From NCBI GenBank assembly GCA_001304035.1, contig LJUD01000036.1, positions 1 through 15,429 of the forward strand: 15,429 nt of DNA. Direction: 5' to 3'. Of the stretch, positions 1 to 5,735 are shown in pieces. A program made the position numbers and the translations under genes. The notes under the pieces were generated by a model, which did no database searches, was not told the origin of the DNA, and saw only the letters and a program-made list of their open reading frames with translations. The DNA is from a bacterium SM23_31 (GTDB lineage Bacteria; SM23-31). Every line of letters begins with the position of its first letter. Position 1 is the stretch's first letter.

Positions 1-490
1 CCGCCGGTGTCCAGGGCTCCGGTTCTAAACCAAGTTCCTTAAATAAGCGGTTAAGTTTACCGGGATTTTGTGAAATATAATCATTCACGCCGTCGCTGTA
101 CGCCTGCAAAAACGAGACAGATTCACTATCAAGATTATTTACCAGCCGCTTCGCCGCACGGTAAAATCCGAAAGTCCGCATTTTCCTGTCGTTATCCAGA
201 GCGGTCTCATCTCTGTTGACTTTCTTTACATTCCCGATTATCTCAGCGAGACGTCCCTGCATAATATACAAAGTATAGTACATCTGGAAAGCGCGGTCTT
301 CTGCAGCAGCGTACCCCAGTCCGTACATAGCGCCTTCATCTGTCTCAGAAAATACGTGTGGCAGACCCCAGGTATCGCGAATTATCTCGACTTCGCCGAA
401 TGCCTTATCTGCGTCATTCTGAGCATACGATATAGAAAGCATAAACACCATGCTTAGAGATATGAAAAATATTCTCATTAAGTAATTCAT
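1..490 (-). CDS. Penicillin acylase family protein (peptidase S45), N-terminal part only
   Basis: The first 163 codons are visible and the gene runs off the left edge. Residues 1-23 form a signal peptide (short basic start, hydrophobic core, likely cleavage after SYA), so the product is exported. The mature start matches the N-terminal A-chain of S45 Ntn-hydrolases: VEIIRDTWGLPHVF at 34-47, then YGLGYAAAEDRAFQM at 56-70 and GRLAEIIG at 79-86. Family members hydrolyse amides such as penicillins, acyl-homoserine lactones or cyclic lipopeptides after self-cleavage at an internal serine. That serine lies outside the window, so the substrate and the activity cannot be judged. The ATG at 490 is preceded by GTGAG at a 7-nt spacing; a second Met at codon 5 lacks such a site. 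The nearest upstream gene on this strand is the tRNA-Ser(GGA) gene. Confidence 0.85.
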   Translation of the reverse strand, partial: MNYLMRIFFISLSMVFMLSISYAQNDADKAFGEVEIIRDTWGLPHVFSETDEGAMYGLGYAAAEDRAFQMYYTLYIMQGRLAEIIGNVKKVNRDETALDNDRKMRTFGFYRAAKRLVNNLDSESVSFLQAYSDGVNDYISQNPGKLNRLFKELGLEPEPWTPA

Positions 491-679
491 AATATTACTC
501 ACAGTTGATTTATACATTTTTTATTTATCCGGGAAAGCATTAGAGAGATTTTATGCACGACTTTATAAATCTGCGCAATATGAGTGTATTTTTTAAAAAA
601 ACTTCTAAAAATCTAATATCTACTTTACGGTTTTGCCGCTTTGACATATAGTGGTCACGTCGTGGTGTGATAATTATTG

Positions 680-766
680 CGGAGAGGGAGGGATTCGAAC
701 CCTCGGTACGCGTAAACGCACACACGCTTTCCAAGCGTGCTCCTTAAGCCACTCGGACACCTCTCC
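680..766 (-). tRNA. tRNA-Ser(GGA)
   Basis: Class II tRNA with a 7-bp acceptor stem GGAGAGG/CCTCTCC and G as discriminator base at 680. The anticodon loop TTGGAAA is closed by ACGCT/AGCGT, giving anticodon GGA at plus positions 730-732. The variable arm is long, as in serine tRNAs, and the T-arm is GGGTTCGAATCCC-like. The 3' CCA is not encoded. It decodes UCC/UCU. Confidence 0.96.
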
Positions 767-852
767 CGAAAACCATACCGGCAAAGAACACAAAGAATCT
801 TCTCTTTGCCGCTTTGACATATATTAGTTACGCCGTTGTGTAATAATTATTG

Positions 853-941
853 CGGAGAGGGAGGGATTCGAACCCCCGGTCCCGATTCCTCGGGACAACG
901 ATTTTCGAGACCGCCCTGTTCGACCGCTCCAGCACCTCTCC
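853..941 (-). tRNA. tRNA-Ser(CGA)
   Basis: Class II tRNA with the same acceptor stem GGAGAGG/CCTCTCC and discriminator G at 853. The anticodon loop CTCGAAA gives anticodon CGA at plus positions 905-907, decoding UCG. The anticodon stem GCGGT/ATCGT contains two G-U pairs. The long variable arm forms a stem GTCCCGA/TCGGGAC. The 3' CCA is not encoded. It lies about 86 bases upstream of tRNA-Ser(GGA) on the same strand and is probably co-transcribed with it. Confidence 0.95.
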
Positions 942-951
942 TGAAAAAACA

Positions 952-972
952 TTAACCGCAGAAAGCGCAAAG
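952..972 (+). repeat. TTAACCGCAGA-type short dispersed repeat
   Basis: The unit TTAACCGCAGAAAGCGCAAAG is closely related to 6882-6901 (plus strand) and 14103-14123 (minus strand). Degenerate forms with CTTTGCGGCTTTGCG-like sequence occur near 2123-2140 and 801-816. It is a short intergenic repeat, not a gene. Confidence 0.6.
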
Positions 973-1095
973 TTCTTAAAGATGTTAGCTGTTAGCTTTT
1001 AACCTGGTTGTTAGTTATCTGTTGTAAGCTATATAAAATTATAAAAAACAATAACTGAAAACCGAAAACTGTCAACTAAGAACTATAAAATATTA

Positions 1096-1310
1096 TATAG
1101 ATTTAGTTATTTGTCCCGCTTAGCGGGATTAATTTTTCACACTCACCCTTAACCTCTCCCTTAAGGGAGAGGTTAACATCGCATAGTTCTCTCGAATACT
1201 CGATAGAACATATATGTTAATCCCGAGTTCTTGGGATCACAAACAGGTATAAATTATCCCCCGCATACTGCGGGGGACAAAGAGCAAAATCAGATGACTA
1301 AATCTTTACA
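1096..1310 (+). repeat. Composite palindrome-rich repeat, copy A
   Basis: This 215-bp block is repeated at 12547-12744 in the same orientation. Shared landmarks in order are: TATAGATTTAGTTATTTG; the palindrome TCCCGCTTAGCGGGA (1114-1128); a perfect 24-nt palindrome centred on CCCTTAAGGG (1151-1174); ATCGCATAGTTCTC; a degenerate hairpin ending in TAGAACA; CACAAACAGGTATAAATT; a hairpin of 9-bp arms with TAC loop around CCCCCGCATACTGCGGGGG (1257-1277); and ATGACTAAATCTTTACA. Copy A has an extra insert of about 12 nt near 1141-1152 and an extra hairpin ATCCCGAG/CTTGGGAT (1220-1237). There is no ORF shared by both copies. Confidence 0.9.
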
Positions 1311-1349
1311 AAGTATTTTATTTCTTTGCCCCTTTGAGAGAAATACTTG

Positions 1350-1844
1350 TTATTTTTTTATCTTATTTGTTTTTCGCAGTTTTTCAAAAAATGACTGCAG
1401 CAAAGCCGAGCATTTCGTTTCCTCAATTCCGTTAATAATATTGACTTTATGGTTCAAATGAGGATTGCGGGCAATATTCAATACACTGCCGCACCCACCT
1501 GCTTTTGGATCGAATGCACCAAATATGAGATTTTGCAGCCGCGCATGGACTATCGCACCGGCGCACATCGGGCACGGCTCTTTTGTGACATACAGGTCGG
1601 CATTATACAACCATTTAGACCCCACATACGAAGCAGCGGCGGTAATTGCAATCATTTCCGCATGAGCCGTCGGGTCTTTGAGCTGTTCAACCTGGTTATG
1701 CCCTTTACCGATGATACGTCCATCCAAAAGAATTACCGCACCTACCGGTATCTCATCTTCTTCGTATGCGCGCTCTGCTTCCTGCAAAGCAAGCCTCATC
1801 CCATGATAGTATTGATCTTCCAAGCTGCTTTCCGTTATCTTCAA
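1350..1844 (-). CDS. tadA: tRNA-specific adenosine deaminase
   Basis: TadA converts adenosine 34 to inosine in tRNA-Arg(ACG), in the cytoplasm, as a zinc-dependent dimer. The cytidine/deoxycytidylate deaminase fold is clear: the zinc and catalytic motif HAEM (H62, E64), then EPCPMCAGA with the two zinc cysteines (C91, C94), and IFGAFDPKAGGCGS after it, as in family members. At 164 residues the length is normal. The start is uncertain. The frame begins at TTG (1844) with no evident Shine-Dalgarno; the first ATG is codon 17 (1796, MRLALQEAERA), which would remove a helix turn usually present. The frame stays open upstream without an ATG, so a non-ATG start is likely. A repeat-rich gap separates it from MmgE/PrpD upstream, so it is probably transcribed alone. 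Confidence 0.93.
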   Translation of the reverse strand: MKITESSLEDQYYHGMRLALQEAERAYEEDEIPVGAVILLDGRIIGKGHNQVEQLKDPTAHAEMIAITAAASYVGSKWLYNADLYVTKEPCPMCAGAIVHARLQNLIFGAFDPKAGGCGSVLNIARNPHLNHKVNIINGIEETKCSALLQSFFEKLRKTNKIKK

Positions 1845-2165
1845 TGATACCGAAATAAGGTAACAAATCTCATTATAGTTATCAATGGAAAAAAGAGAGA
1901 ATATAGCTCCCTCTCTTCGATTTTAGCACGTTATTGAAAATATTCCAATACACAATGTTTAATTTAAAAATTCTCTTCCCCCTCAGCGGGATGCAAAGAA
2001 ACAATGTGTTTTCAATCGTCGTTCCCTATTTATAGTATACAGTTTCTGGTTCATGTATTTTATAATTTCATGCAGCTGAAAACAGACAACTACTAAACAA
2101 GCTAACAGCTAACAGCTTAGAAACTTTGCGGCTTTGCGAGAAATATAGAAATTTTTTCTAAAAAA
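1845..2165. other. Gap between MmgE/PrpD and TadA
   Basis: No gene seen. It holds a degenerate palindrome CCCCCTCAGCGGGAT near 1979-1992, the word GCTAACAGCTAACAGCT at 2101-2117 (the reverse complement of words near 984-998), and CTTTGCGGCTTTGCGAG at about 2125-2140. No hairpin with a U-tract follows the MmgE/PrpD stop on the minus strand. Confidence 0.55.
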
Positions 2166-3536
2166 TCAAACGGTCAATTTATCCATAAAATTCCGCACAC
2201 TTTCCATACTTTCGCAGGTGAAGACCATGTCTTTTATAGACTTCCGGGCAGAGGTACTCAGCAAACCGTCCGATAATGCATTGAACTTTGCCTCGAGGTC
2301 TTCAACGGTCATCGGTTCGCGGGGATCACCTTTGGGATATTCCAGATAAACCGAATATTCTTTACCCTGTTTTGTGCGGACAGTTACGCGTGACGGCTGT
2401 TTTGCAGGGAACATTTTTTCAAATTCTTCGCTTGCCTCGCCTTTGATCTTGTAAATGAATTCTTTCAACCGGGGATCATGGATTTTTTCATCGTCGAAGG
2501 TTTGCGTAGTGATTTTTCTATCCAGGATTGCCCGTGCAATGCAGTACGGCAGGCTGTGGTCGGCGGTCTCGCGTGTCTCGGGTTCGTACTTATGCGGATC
2601 GAACAGGATGTCACACGCCCTGGCGATAGTCGTTACGATAACTTCTTCAACATCATCCGGTTTGATGTCGTTTTCTGTTACAACTTTCAACGTAGCCGTT
2701 ATGTGCGTGTGTGTCAGGGCTTCTGTCGGGAACGCTTTCATCGAGCATTCCAGTATTTTGAACGAATCGCCGAGCCCGCCAATAAGTTTATTTTCGTCCC
2801 AGCCTTCACCGAAAACGTCCATAAATCCTTCTTTGCCTTCGAACACCGCTTCAGTACCGGAATATCCTTTTTGCGCCATCAATGAAGCAAACACGCCCGC
2901 CTGCACAGCCATCGGGTCGACGGTGTTTTTCATCATGGTGAGCATGCCCGCCGTTGGACAGCCTATCGTATGATTATGGCAGCCCGAAATGCCGATAGCA
3001 TTGACCATCTGGTCTTCCGTCAAACCCAGCAATTTGCCGGCGACCACCGGCGAGACAAACTGCGTCAGGGTCGCGTGATGCCATTTCCGTTCACGGACAC
3101 CCGGAACGGCGAACTCACACAGCCGCATTTCAAATTCATACGCCAGTACGATGGCAACAATCACGTCCTTCATTGAAGCGTTGACCATCTCCCCTACTGC
3201 CAGGGCGGCGGGAATTACATCCGACGGGTGGCTTGGATCTTCTTTCCAATAGATGTCGTTAAAATCGAGAGCGCGTATCATAAGCGAATTCACAAGCGTT
3301 GCATTCACAGCGGGCATCCTGTCACCGAAGCCGATTAGCGCTGCCTCTTCCCTGCCGCCCATACCGGTATAAATAATCCGCAGGATATTCACATCTTTCG
3401 TGTGATACCCCCCGTACGCACAGCCGATCGAGTCGTAGAGGTAGCGCTTCACCTCGTTGACTGCTGCATCAGTCAGGTCTTCGTACCTCAGATTGACAGC
3501 AAACTGCGCAATTTTTCGTGAGATTGTTTGGGACAT
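2166..3536 (-). CDS. MmgE/PrpD family protein (2-methylcitrate dehydratase / cis-aconitate decarboxylase family)
   Basis: A 456-residue, full-length, probably cytoplasmic MmgE/PrpD protein. Family hallmarks are SIGCAYGG at 36-43, the ALDFNDIYW and HPSD stretch at 89-106, SGCHNHTIGCPTAGM around 184-198, and KAFPTEALTHTHI at 267-279. Residues D94, H103, H154, K203 and H276 fall close to the active-site positions known for mammalian cis-aconitate decarboxylase (D93, H103, H159, K207, H277), so the site looks intact. Known members dehydrate 2-methylcitrate, decarboxylate cis-aconitate or epimerise iminodisuccinate; the exact reaction cannot be read from sequence. Nearby citryl-CoA lyase-like, aconitase and dehydrogenase genes favour a tricarboxylic-acid substrate. 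The frame is open 35 codons further upstream, but MSQTIS at 3536 has AAGGA 10 nt before it and matches the usual family start. Confidence 0.88.
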   Translation of the reverse strand: MSQTISRKIAQFAVNLRYEDLTDAAVNEVKRYLYDSIGCAYGGYHTKDVNILRIIYTGMGGREEAALIGFGDRMPAVNATLVNSLMIRALDFNDIYWKEDPSHPSDVIPAALAVGEMVNASMKDVIVAIVLAYEFEMRLCEFAVPGVRERKWHHATLTQFVSPVVAGKLLGLTEDQMVNAIGISGCHNHTIGCPTAGMLTMMKNTVDPMAVQAGVFASLMAQKGYSGTEAVFEGKEGFMDVFGEGWDENKLIGGLGDSFKILECSMKAFPTEALTHTHITATLKVVTENDIKPDDVEEVIVTTIARACDILFDPHKYEPETRETADHSLPYCIARAILDRKITTQTFDDEKIHDPRLKEFIYKIKGEASEEFEKMFPAKQPSRVTVRTKQGKEYSVYLEYPKGDPREPMTVEDLEAKFNALSDGLLSTSARKSIKDMVFTCESMESVRNFMDKLTV

Positions 3537-3592
3537 AATTGTTGCATCCTTATATTGGTGTAATTTTATGATTTTTTCAACTAGCGTAACTA

Positions 3593-3631
3593 CACTCCCA
3601 ATCCTACTCATATGAATGGGAAGTGCCACCC
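3593..3631 (-). repeat. REP-like palindrome (degenerate), left border of the island
   Basis: An imperfect hairpin CACTCCCA/TGGGAAGTG is followed by CCACCC, giving the same GTGCCACCC terminus as the REP at 5156-5187 and in the same orientation. It lies between the MmgE/PrpD start and the end of the nuclease gene. Confidence 0.6.
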
Positions 3632-3667
3632 GATAGTTCAAATTAAAATAAAATTAAAAAACATATT

Positions 3668-4513
3668 TTACTTTGGAGTAACCAATACTATTACGTCTAT
3701 ACCTTCTTCTTGTCTCGTTAAATCATTTTCAATAGCGCTTGGATTATCTAACAAACCATCCGGGTTATATACAAAACAAAATAATGTTTTGCAATCAGGA
3801 TGATTTTTGTATTTCTCTATATCTATTATTAATTCTTCACCGAGTCTTATATCTTTTAAACCATGACGAGTTTTTTTGGTTTCAACAACGATTTTTTCAT
3901 TCTTTAATATGAAATCCATTCGAGAAGAACCCCCAGCGTAGCTCGGAGTCCATTCTTCAGGTCTTATGTCATTAAAAAATATTTTAAGAAGAGAATGAAA
4001 TAAATCTTGAACATCATACTCATCTTCTATTTTTAACGTTTCTCTATTATCATGCCTTTTACTTAATTGCCGTTCAACAATTTGGAATCTATTACAGACC
4101 AGTTTTATTTTATTAATCGGGCCATCAACTTCCAAAATTTTATCTGTTTTAATTCTATTTAATTTAATTTTTTCTTTCCATTCATCAGGATTTTTCTCAA
4201 TATTTTCCGACAGCGCCTTGAGGAACTCTAATTTGTTATTAATATCTTTTTTGAAATTTTTTTCTTGCCTTCCTACAACATATCCATTTTCATCCAACAA
4301 TGGATGAGTTACTCCATGAGGTAAAGGTCCAGGAGGGGGCCTAAAGTTAGAAATATTCTTAAACTTTTCAGCTTCTTCTGTTGAAATGTATTTTCTAAGT
4401 ATATCTACTGAATGCATTTTCCATCTATCACTTTTTTGCAAATTTAAAACTCCATTCTTAATCTTTTCACCATCTGCAATTAAATCTTTTAATTTTTCAA
4501 TTGATTTTTCCAT
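3668..4513 (-). CDS. Orphan PD-(D/E)XK nuclease, DpnII/MboI-like C-terminal domain
   Basis: A 281-residue protein. The C-terminal half (about 163-281) matches the restriction-endonuclease-like domain seen in many predicted defence proteins: EYDVQDLFHSLLKIFF at 165-180, RPEEWTPSYAGGSSRMDF at 184-201, VVETKK at 209-214, HPDCKTLFCFVYNPDG at 238-253, and IENDLTR at 261-267. The PD-(D/E)XK catalytic set appears intact as D200, E211 and K213. The N-terminal half (1-160) is charged, mostly helical in appearance and unrecognised; a proline-rich stretch with PPPGPLPHG lies at 59-67. No methyltransferase, NTPase or Argonaute-like partner is in the window, so it is an orphan here. The Shine-Dalgarno is poor (AAGTGA). 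It is AT-rich and lies between two REPs with the transposase upstream. A role in defence is inferred; the fold assignment is fairly sure. Confidence 0.75.
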   Translation of the reverse strand: MEKSIEKLKDLIADGEKIKNGVLNLQKSDRWKMHSVDILRKYISTEEAEKFKNISNFRPPPGPLPHGVTHPLLDENGYVVGRQEKNFKKDINNKLEFLKALSENIEKNPDEWKEKIKLNRIKTDKILEVDGPINKIKLVCNRFQIVERQLSKRHDNRETLKIEDEYDVQDLFHSLLKIFFNDIRPEEWTPSYAGGSSRMDFILKNEKIVVETKKTRHGLKDIRLGEELIIDIEKYKNHPDCKTLFCFVYNPDGLLDNPSAIENDLTRQEEGIDVIVLVTPK

Positions 4514-4548
4514 AATAATATTTCACTTTTTAATTAAATTTTATATCT

Positions 4549-4580
4549 GGGTGGCACACCCAAACTTGTTTGGGGGTGTT
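4549..4580 (+). repeat. REP palindrome, left of the transposase
   Basis: It reads GGGTGG, then a hairpin with 10 of 11 arm pairs around AAACTTGTTT, ending GGGGGTGTT. It differs at one of 32 positions from the reverse complement of the REP at 5156-5187. It ends directly next to the transposase stop codon (4581-4583). Confidence 0.9.
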
Positions 4581-5132
4581 TCATATCACAGGAAATGAAT
4601 CTATATCTATGGGAATTGGACCTTTGCCATTTCCAGACCATCCCTTTATACTCGACCACTTCCAATCTTCAGGATTCTTAACTAATCCCCGCCTGACAGG
4701 ATTATTATGAATGTAATCCACCATTTTTATAAGCGCCTCTCTGGATATAACATTTCTGTCATATCCTCCCCCATCCTGCCAGAATCTGTAAGGCGTATGT
4801 TTTTGACCTGTGGCTAACCATTTCAAACCATCAGGATTATGTTTTCGCAAATATATGAGAGCTTTTCTTGATACTGATTGTTTTATTGATAACAAAATAT
4901 TCGAAATAGAATAATTCTCATAGATTGGATAGATAAGCATATGCACATGTTCAGGCATAATTACATAAGCCCAGAGATGAAAATTGTGTTTTTCTTTTGC
5001 TTGAACAACAGCCTCAATAAAATAACTCCTTGTTCTTTCTTTAGTAAGAAAGGATTGGTTTTTATAGCAGGAAAATGTCAGTTCATGAGCACAGTTAAGA
5101 TCATTGAAGCGTTTGCATTTCTTTAGTTTCAT
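4581..5132 (-). CDS. REP-associated tyrosine transposase (RAYT, Y1_Tnp domain)
   Basis: A 183-residue single-strand DNA endonuclease of the HUH superfamily. The metal-binding HUH motif is H62-V-H64 in MPEHVHML. The catalytic tyrosine is most likely Y140 in DYIHNNPVRRGLV, in the same context as Y115 of E. coli TnpA-REP. Other family signatures are LTFSCYK at 18-24, WAYVIMP at 54-60, RFWQDGGGYDRNVIS at 116-130 and NPEDWKWSS at 153-161. Length is normal and all key residues are present, so the enzyme looks active. The ATG at 5132 gives the common MKLKK...RFNDLN start and has GAGTGA upstream. Inverted REPs flank the gene, the left one abutting the stop codon. In known systems such proteins act on hairpins with a conserved flanking tetranucleotide; GGGTGG/CCACCC would be the flank here (inference). 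Confidence 0.93.
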   Translation of the reverse strand: MKLKKCKRFNDLNCAHELTFSCYKNQSFLTKERTRSYFIEAVVQAKEKHNFHLWAYVIMPEHVHMLIYPIYENYSISNILLSIKQSVSRKALIYLRKHNPDGLKWLATGQKHTPYRFWQDGGGYDRNVISREALIKMVDYIHNNPVRRGLVKNPEDWKWSSIKGWSGNGKGPIPIDIDSFPVI

Positions 5133-5155
5133 TGGAAATCACTCAAATGTAATCT

Positions 5156-5187
5156 AACACCCCCAAACAAGTTTGGGGGTGCCACCC
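5156..5187 (-). repeat. REP palindrome, right of the transposase
   Basis: A perfect 11-bp hairpin (arms CACCCCCAAAC and GTTTGGGGGTG, loop AA, 5158-5181) followed by CCACCC. A partial second unit CCCAAGTTTGGGGTGACA continues to about 5202. It lies 23 nt upstream of the transposase start codon. Confidence 0.9.
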
Positions 5188-5221
5188 AAGTTTGGGGTGA
5201 CATAATTTATATAAATGTTAA

Positions 5222-5629
5222 TTATCGATTTCTGATAGTTTGTTTTAATTTTTCGCACATTTTAGATTTTTCTAATGCAAATTGAAATCGATTGTCAATA
5301 AATGCCACTATTGTTGAAATTAAAATACATGCAATAAAAAACAAAATAAACCGTAATGTAACAAAGAAAACAAAAGACAATATTACATACGCAATAATAA
5401 AAATGATAATCGTAGGTATGTTTATCATAAAAGCCCTTGCAGTACTATTTAGCTTGAACAAATAAAAGTAAGATACCCCTCTTGTTAATCCTTGTATATA
5501 TGAAGTATTAATCATACTACTTGCAATGAACAGAAGAACAAAATTAATAAAATATATGTACCATACACTTCCAATGCTCACCCAAATAGCAAAAACTAAA
5601 TCAATAATAATTGCTAAAATGTAAATCAT
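5222..5629 (-). CDS. Small integral membrane protein, unknown function
   Basis: A 135-residue, very hydrophobic, isoleucine- and phenylalanine-rich protein that I do not recognise. Likely membrane segments are about 3-20, 24-40, 66-88 and 91-111, followed by a charged C-terminal tail (112-135, NRFQFALEKSKMCEKLKQTIRNR-type composition). No signal peptide cleavage site and no catalytic motif are visible. It has no convincing Shine-Dalgarno and is strongly AT-rich, unlike the metabolic genes. It lies alone between two oppositely oriented REPs, upstream of the transposase on the same strand. An open frame of this length in AT-rich DNA with a coherent membrane pattern is probably real, but expression is uncertain. 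Confidence 0.6.
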   Translation of the reverse strand: MIYILAIIIDLVFAIWVSIGSVWYIYFINFVLLFIASSMINTSYIQGLTRGVSYFYLFKLNSTARAFMINIPTIIIFIIAYVILSFVFFVTLRFILFFIACILISTIVAFIDNRFQFALEKSKMCEKLKQTIRNR

Positions 5630-5656
5630 AATTTAAACCAACCATAATATATATTT

Positions 5657-5696
5657 GGGTGTCACCTCCATCCCGCTGAGCGGAATTGGGGGTGTT
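5657..5696 (+). repeat. Chimeric REP: REP ends around a TCCCGCTNAGCGG palindrome
   Basis: The ends GGGTGTCACC and GGGGGTGTT match the REP at 4549-4580, but the middle AAACTTGTTT is replaced by TCCCGCTGAGCGGAA, the core of the other palindrome family in this window. It lies 40 nt downstream of the dehydrogenase stop on its strand. It could act as a weak transcription barrier, but it has no U-tract. Confidence 0.7.
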
Positions 5697-5735
5697 TTGC
5701 GTCTTTTTATTAAAATTTGAGGCTAATACAACAAC

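Larger units (their letters stand above)
631..941 (-). repeat. Tandem duplication of a tRNA-Ser unit with its 3' flank
   Basis: The two serine tRNA genes are followed by nearly the same 50 bases: 631-680 and 804-853 align without gaps and differ at about seven positions. Both flanks end in TAATTATTGC next to the acceptor stem. The unit (tRNA plus 3' flank) therefore appears twice in tandem, which points to local duplication followed by anticodon divergence (GGA versus CGA), although the tRNA bodies differ more than the flanks do. Confidence 0.75.
942..1349. other. Repeat-rich gap between TadA and tRNA-Ser(CGA)
   Basis: No gene is supported here. The stretch contains a TTAACCGCAGAAAGCGCAAAG unit at 952-972, runs of TTAGCTGTTAGCTT (about 984-998) and AACTGAAAACCGAAAACTG-like words, and then the composite repeat described separately. 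A weak inverted pair AAGTATTT/AAATACTT (about 1310-1345) follows the TadA stop but has no U-tract, so I do not call a terminator. The tRNA promoter should lie in 945-1020, but I see no convincing -10/-35 pair. Confidence 0.6.
4549..5187 (-). mobile_element. RAYT transposase unit with inverted REP ends
   Basis: The 639-bp unit consists of a REP, the transposase gene and an inverted REP. The 32-bp ends match at 31 positions. REP-associated tyrosine transposases are known to bind and cut REP hairpins of their own genome; whether this one moves as a unit is not shown by the sequence. No target-site duplication could be defined. Confidence 0.75.
3593..5696. other. AT-rich accessory island bounded by REP palindromes
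   Basis: Three genes (PD-(D/E)XK nuclease, REP-associated transposase, small membrane protein) sit between the MmgE/PrpD and dehydrogenase genes and are visibly richer in A/T than the flanking metabolic genes. REP sequences at 3593-3631, 4549-4580, 5156-5187 and 5657-5696 alternate in orientation (-, +, -, +), so each of the three genes lies between two REPs facing opposite ways. Acquisition by transfer is inferred from composition and the transposase. Confidence 0.7.

Noticed and set aside
540..734. Minus-strand frame of 64 codons
   Set aside because: It overlaps the tRNA-Ser(GGA) gene and its duplicated flank.
1449..1847. Plus-strand frame of 132 codons
   Set aside because: It lies fully antisense to tadA, whose HAEM and PCPMC motifs are unmistakable.
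2455..2973. Long plus-strand frames antisense to MmgE/PrpD
   Set aside because: They are shadows of a gene with clear family motifs; their products are low-complexity and unrecognisable.
3537..3641. 35-codon N-terminal extension of the MmgE/PrpD gene
   Set aside because: It includes part of the degenerate REP, and the ATG at 3536 has a Shine-Dalgarno and matches the family start.
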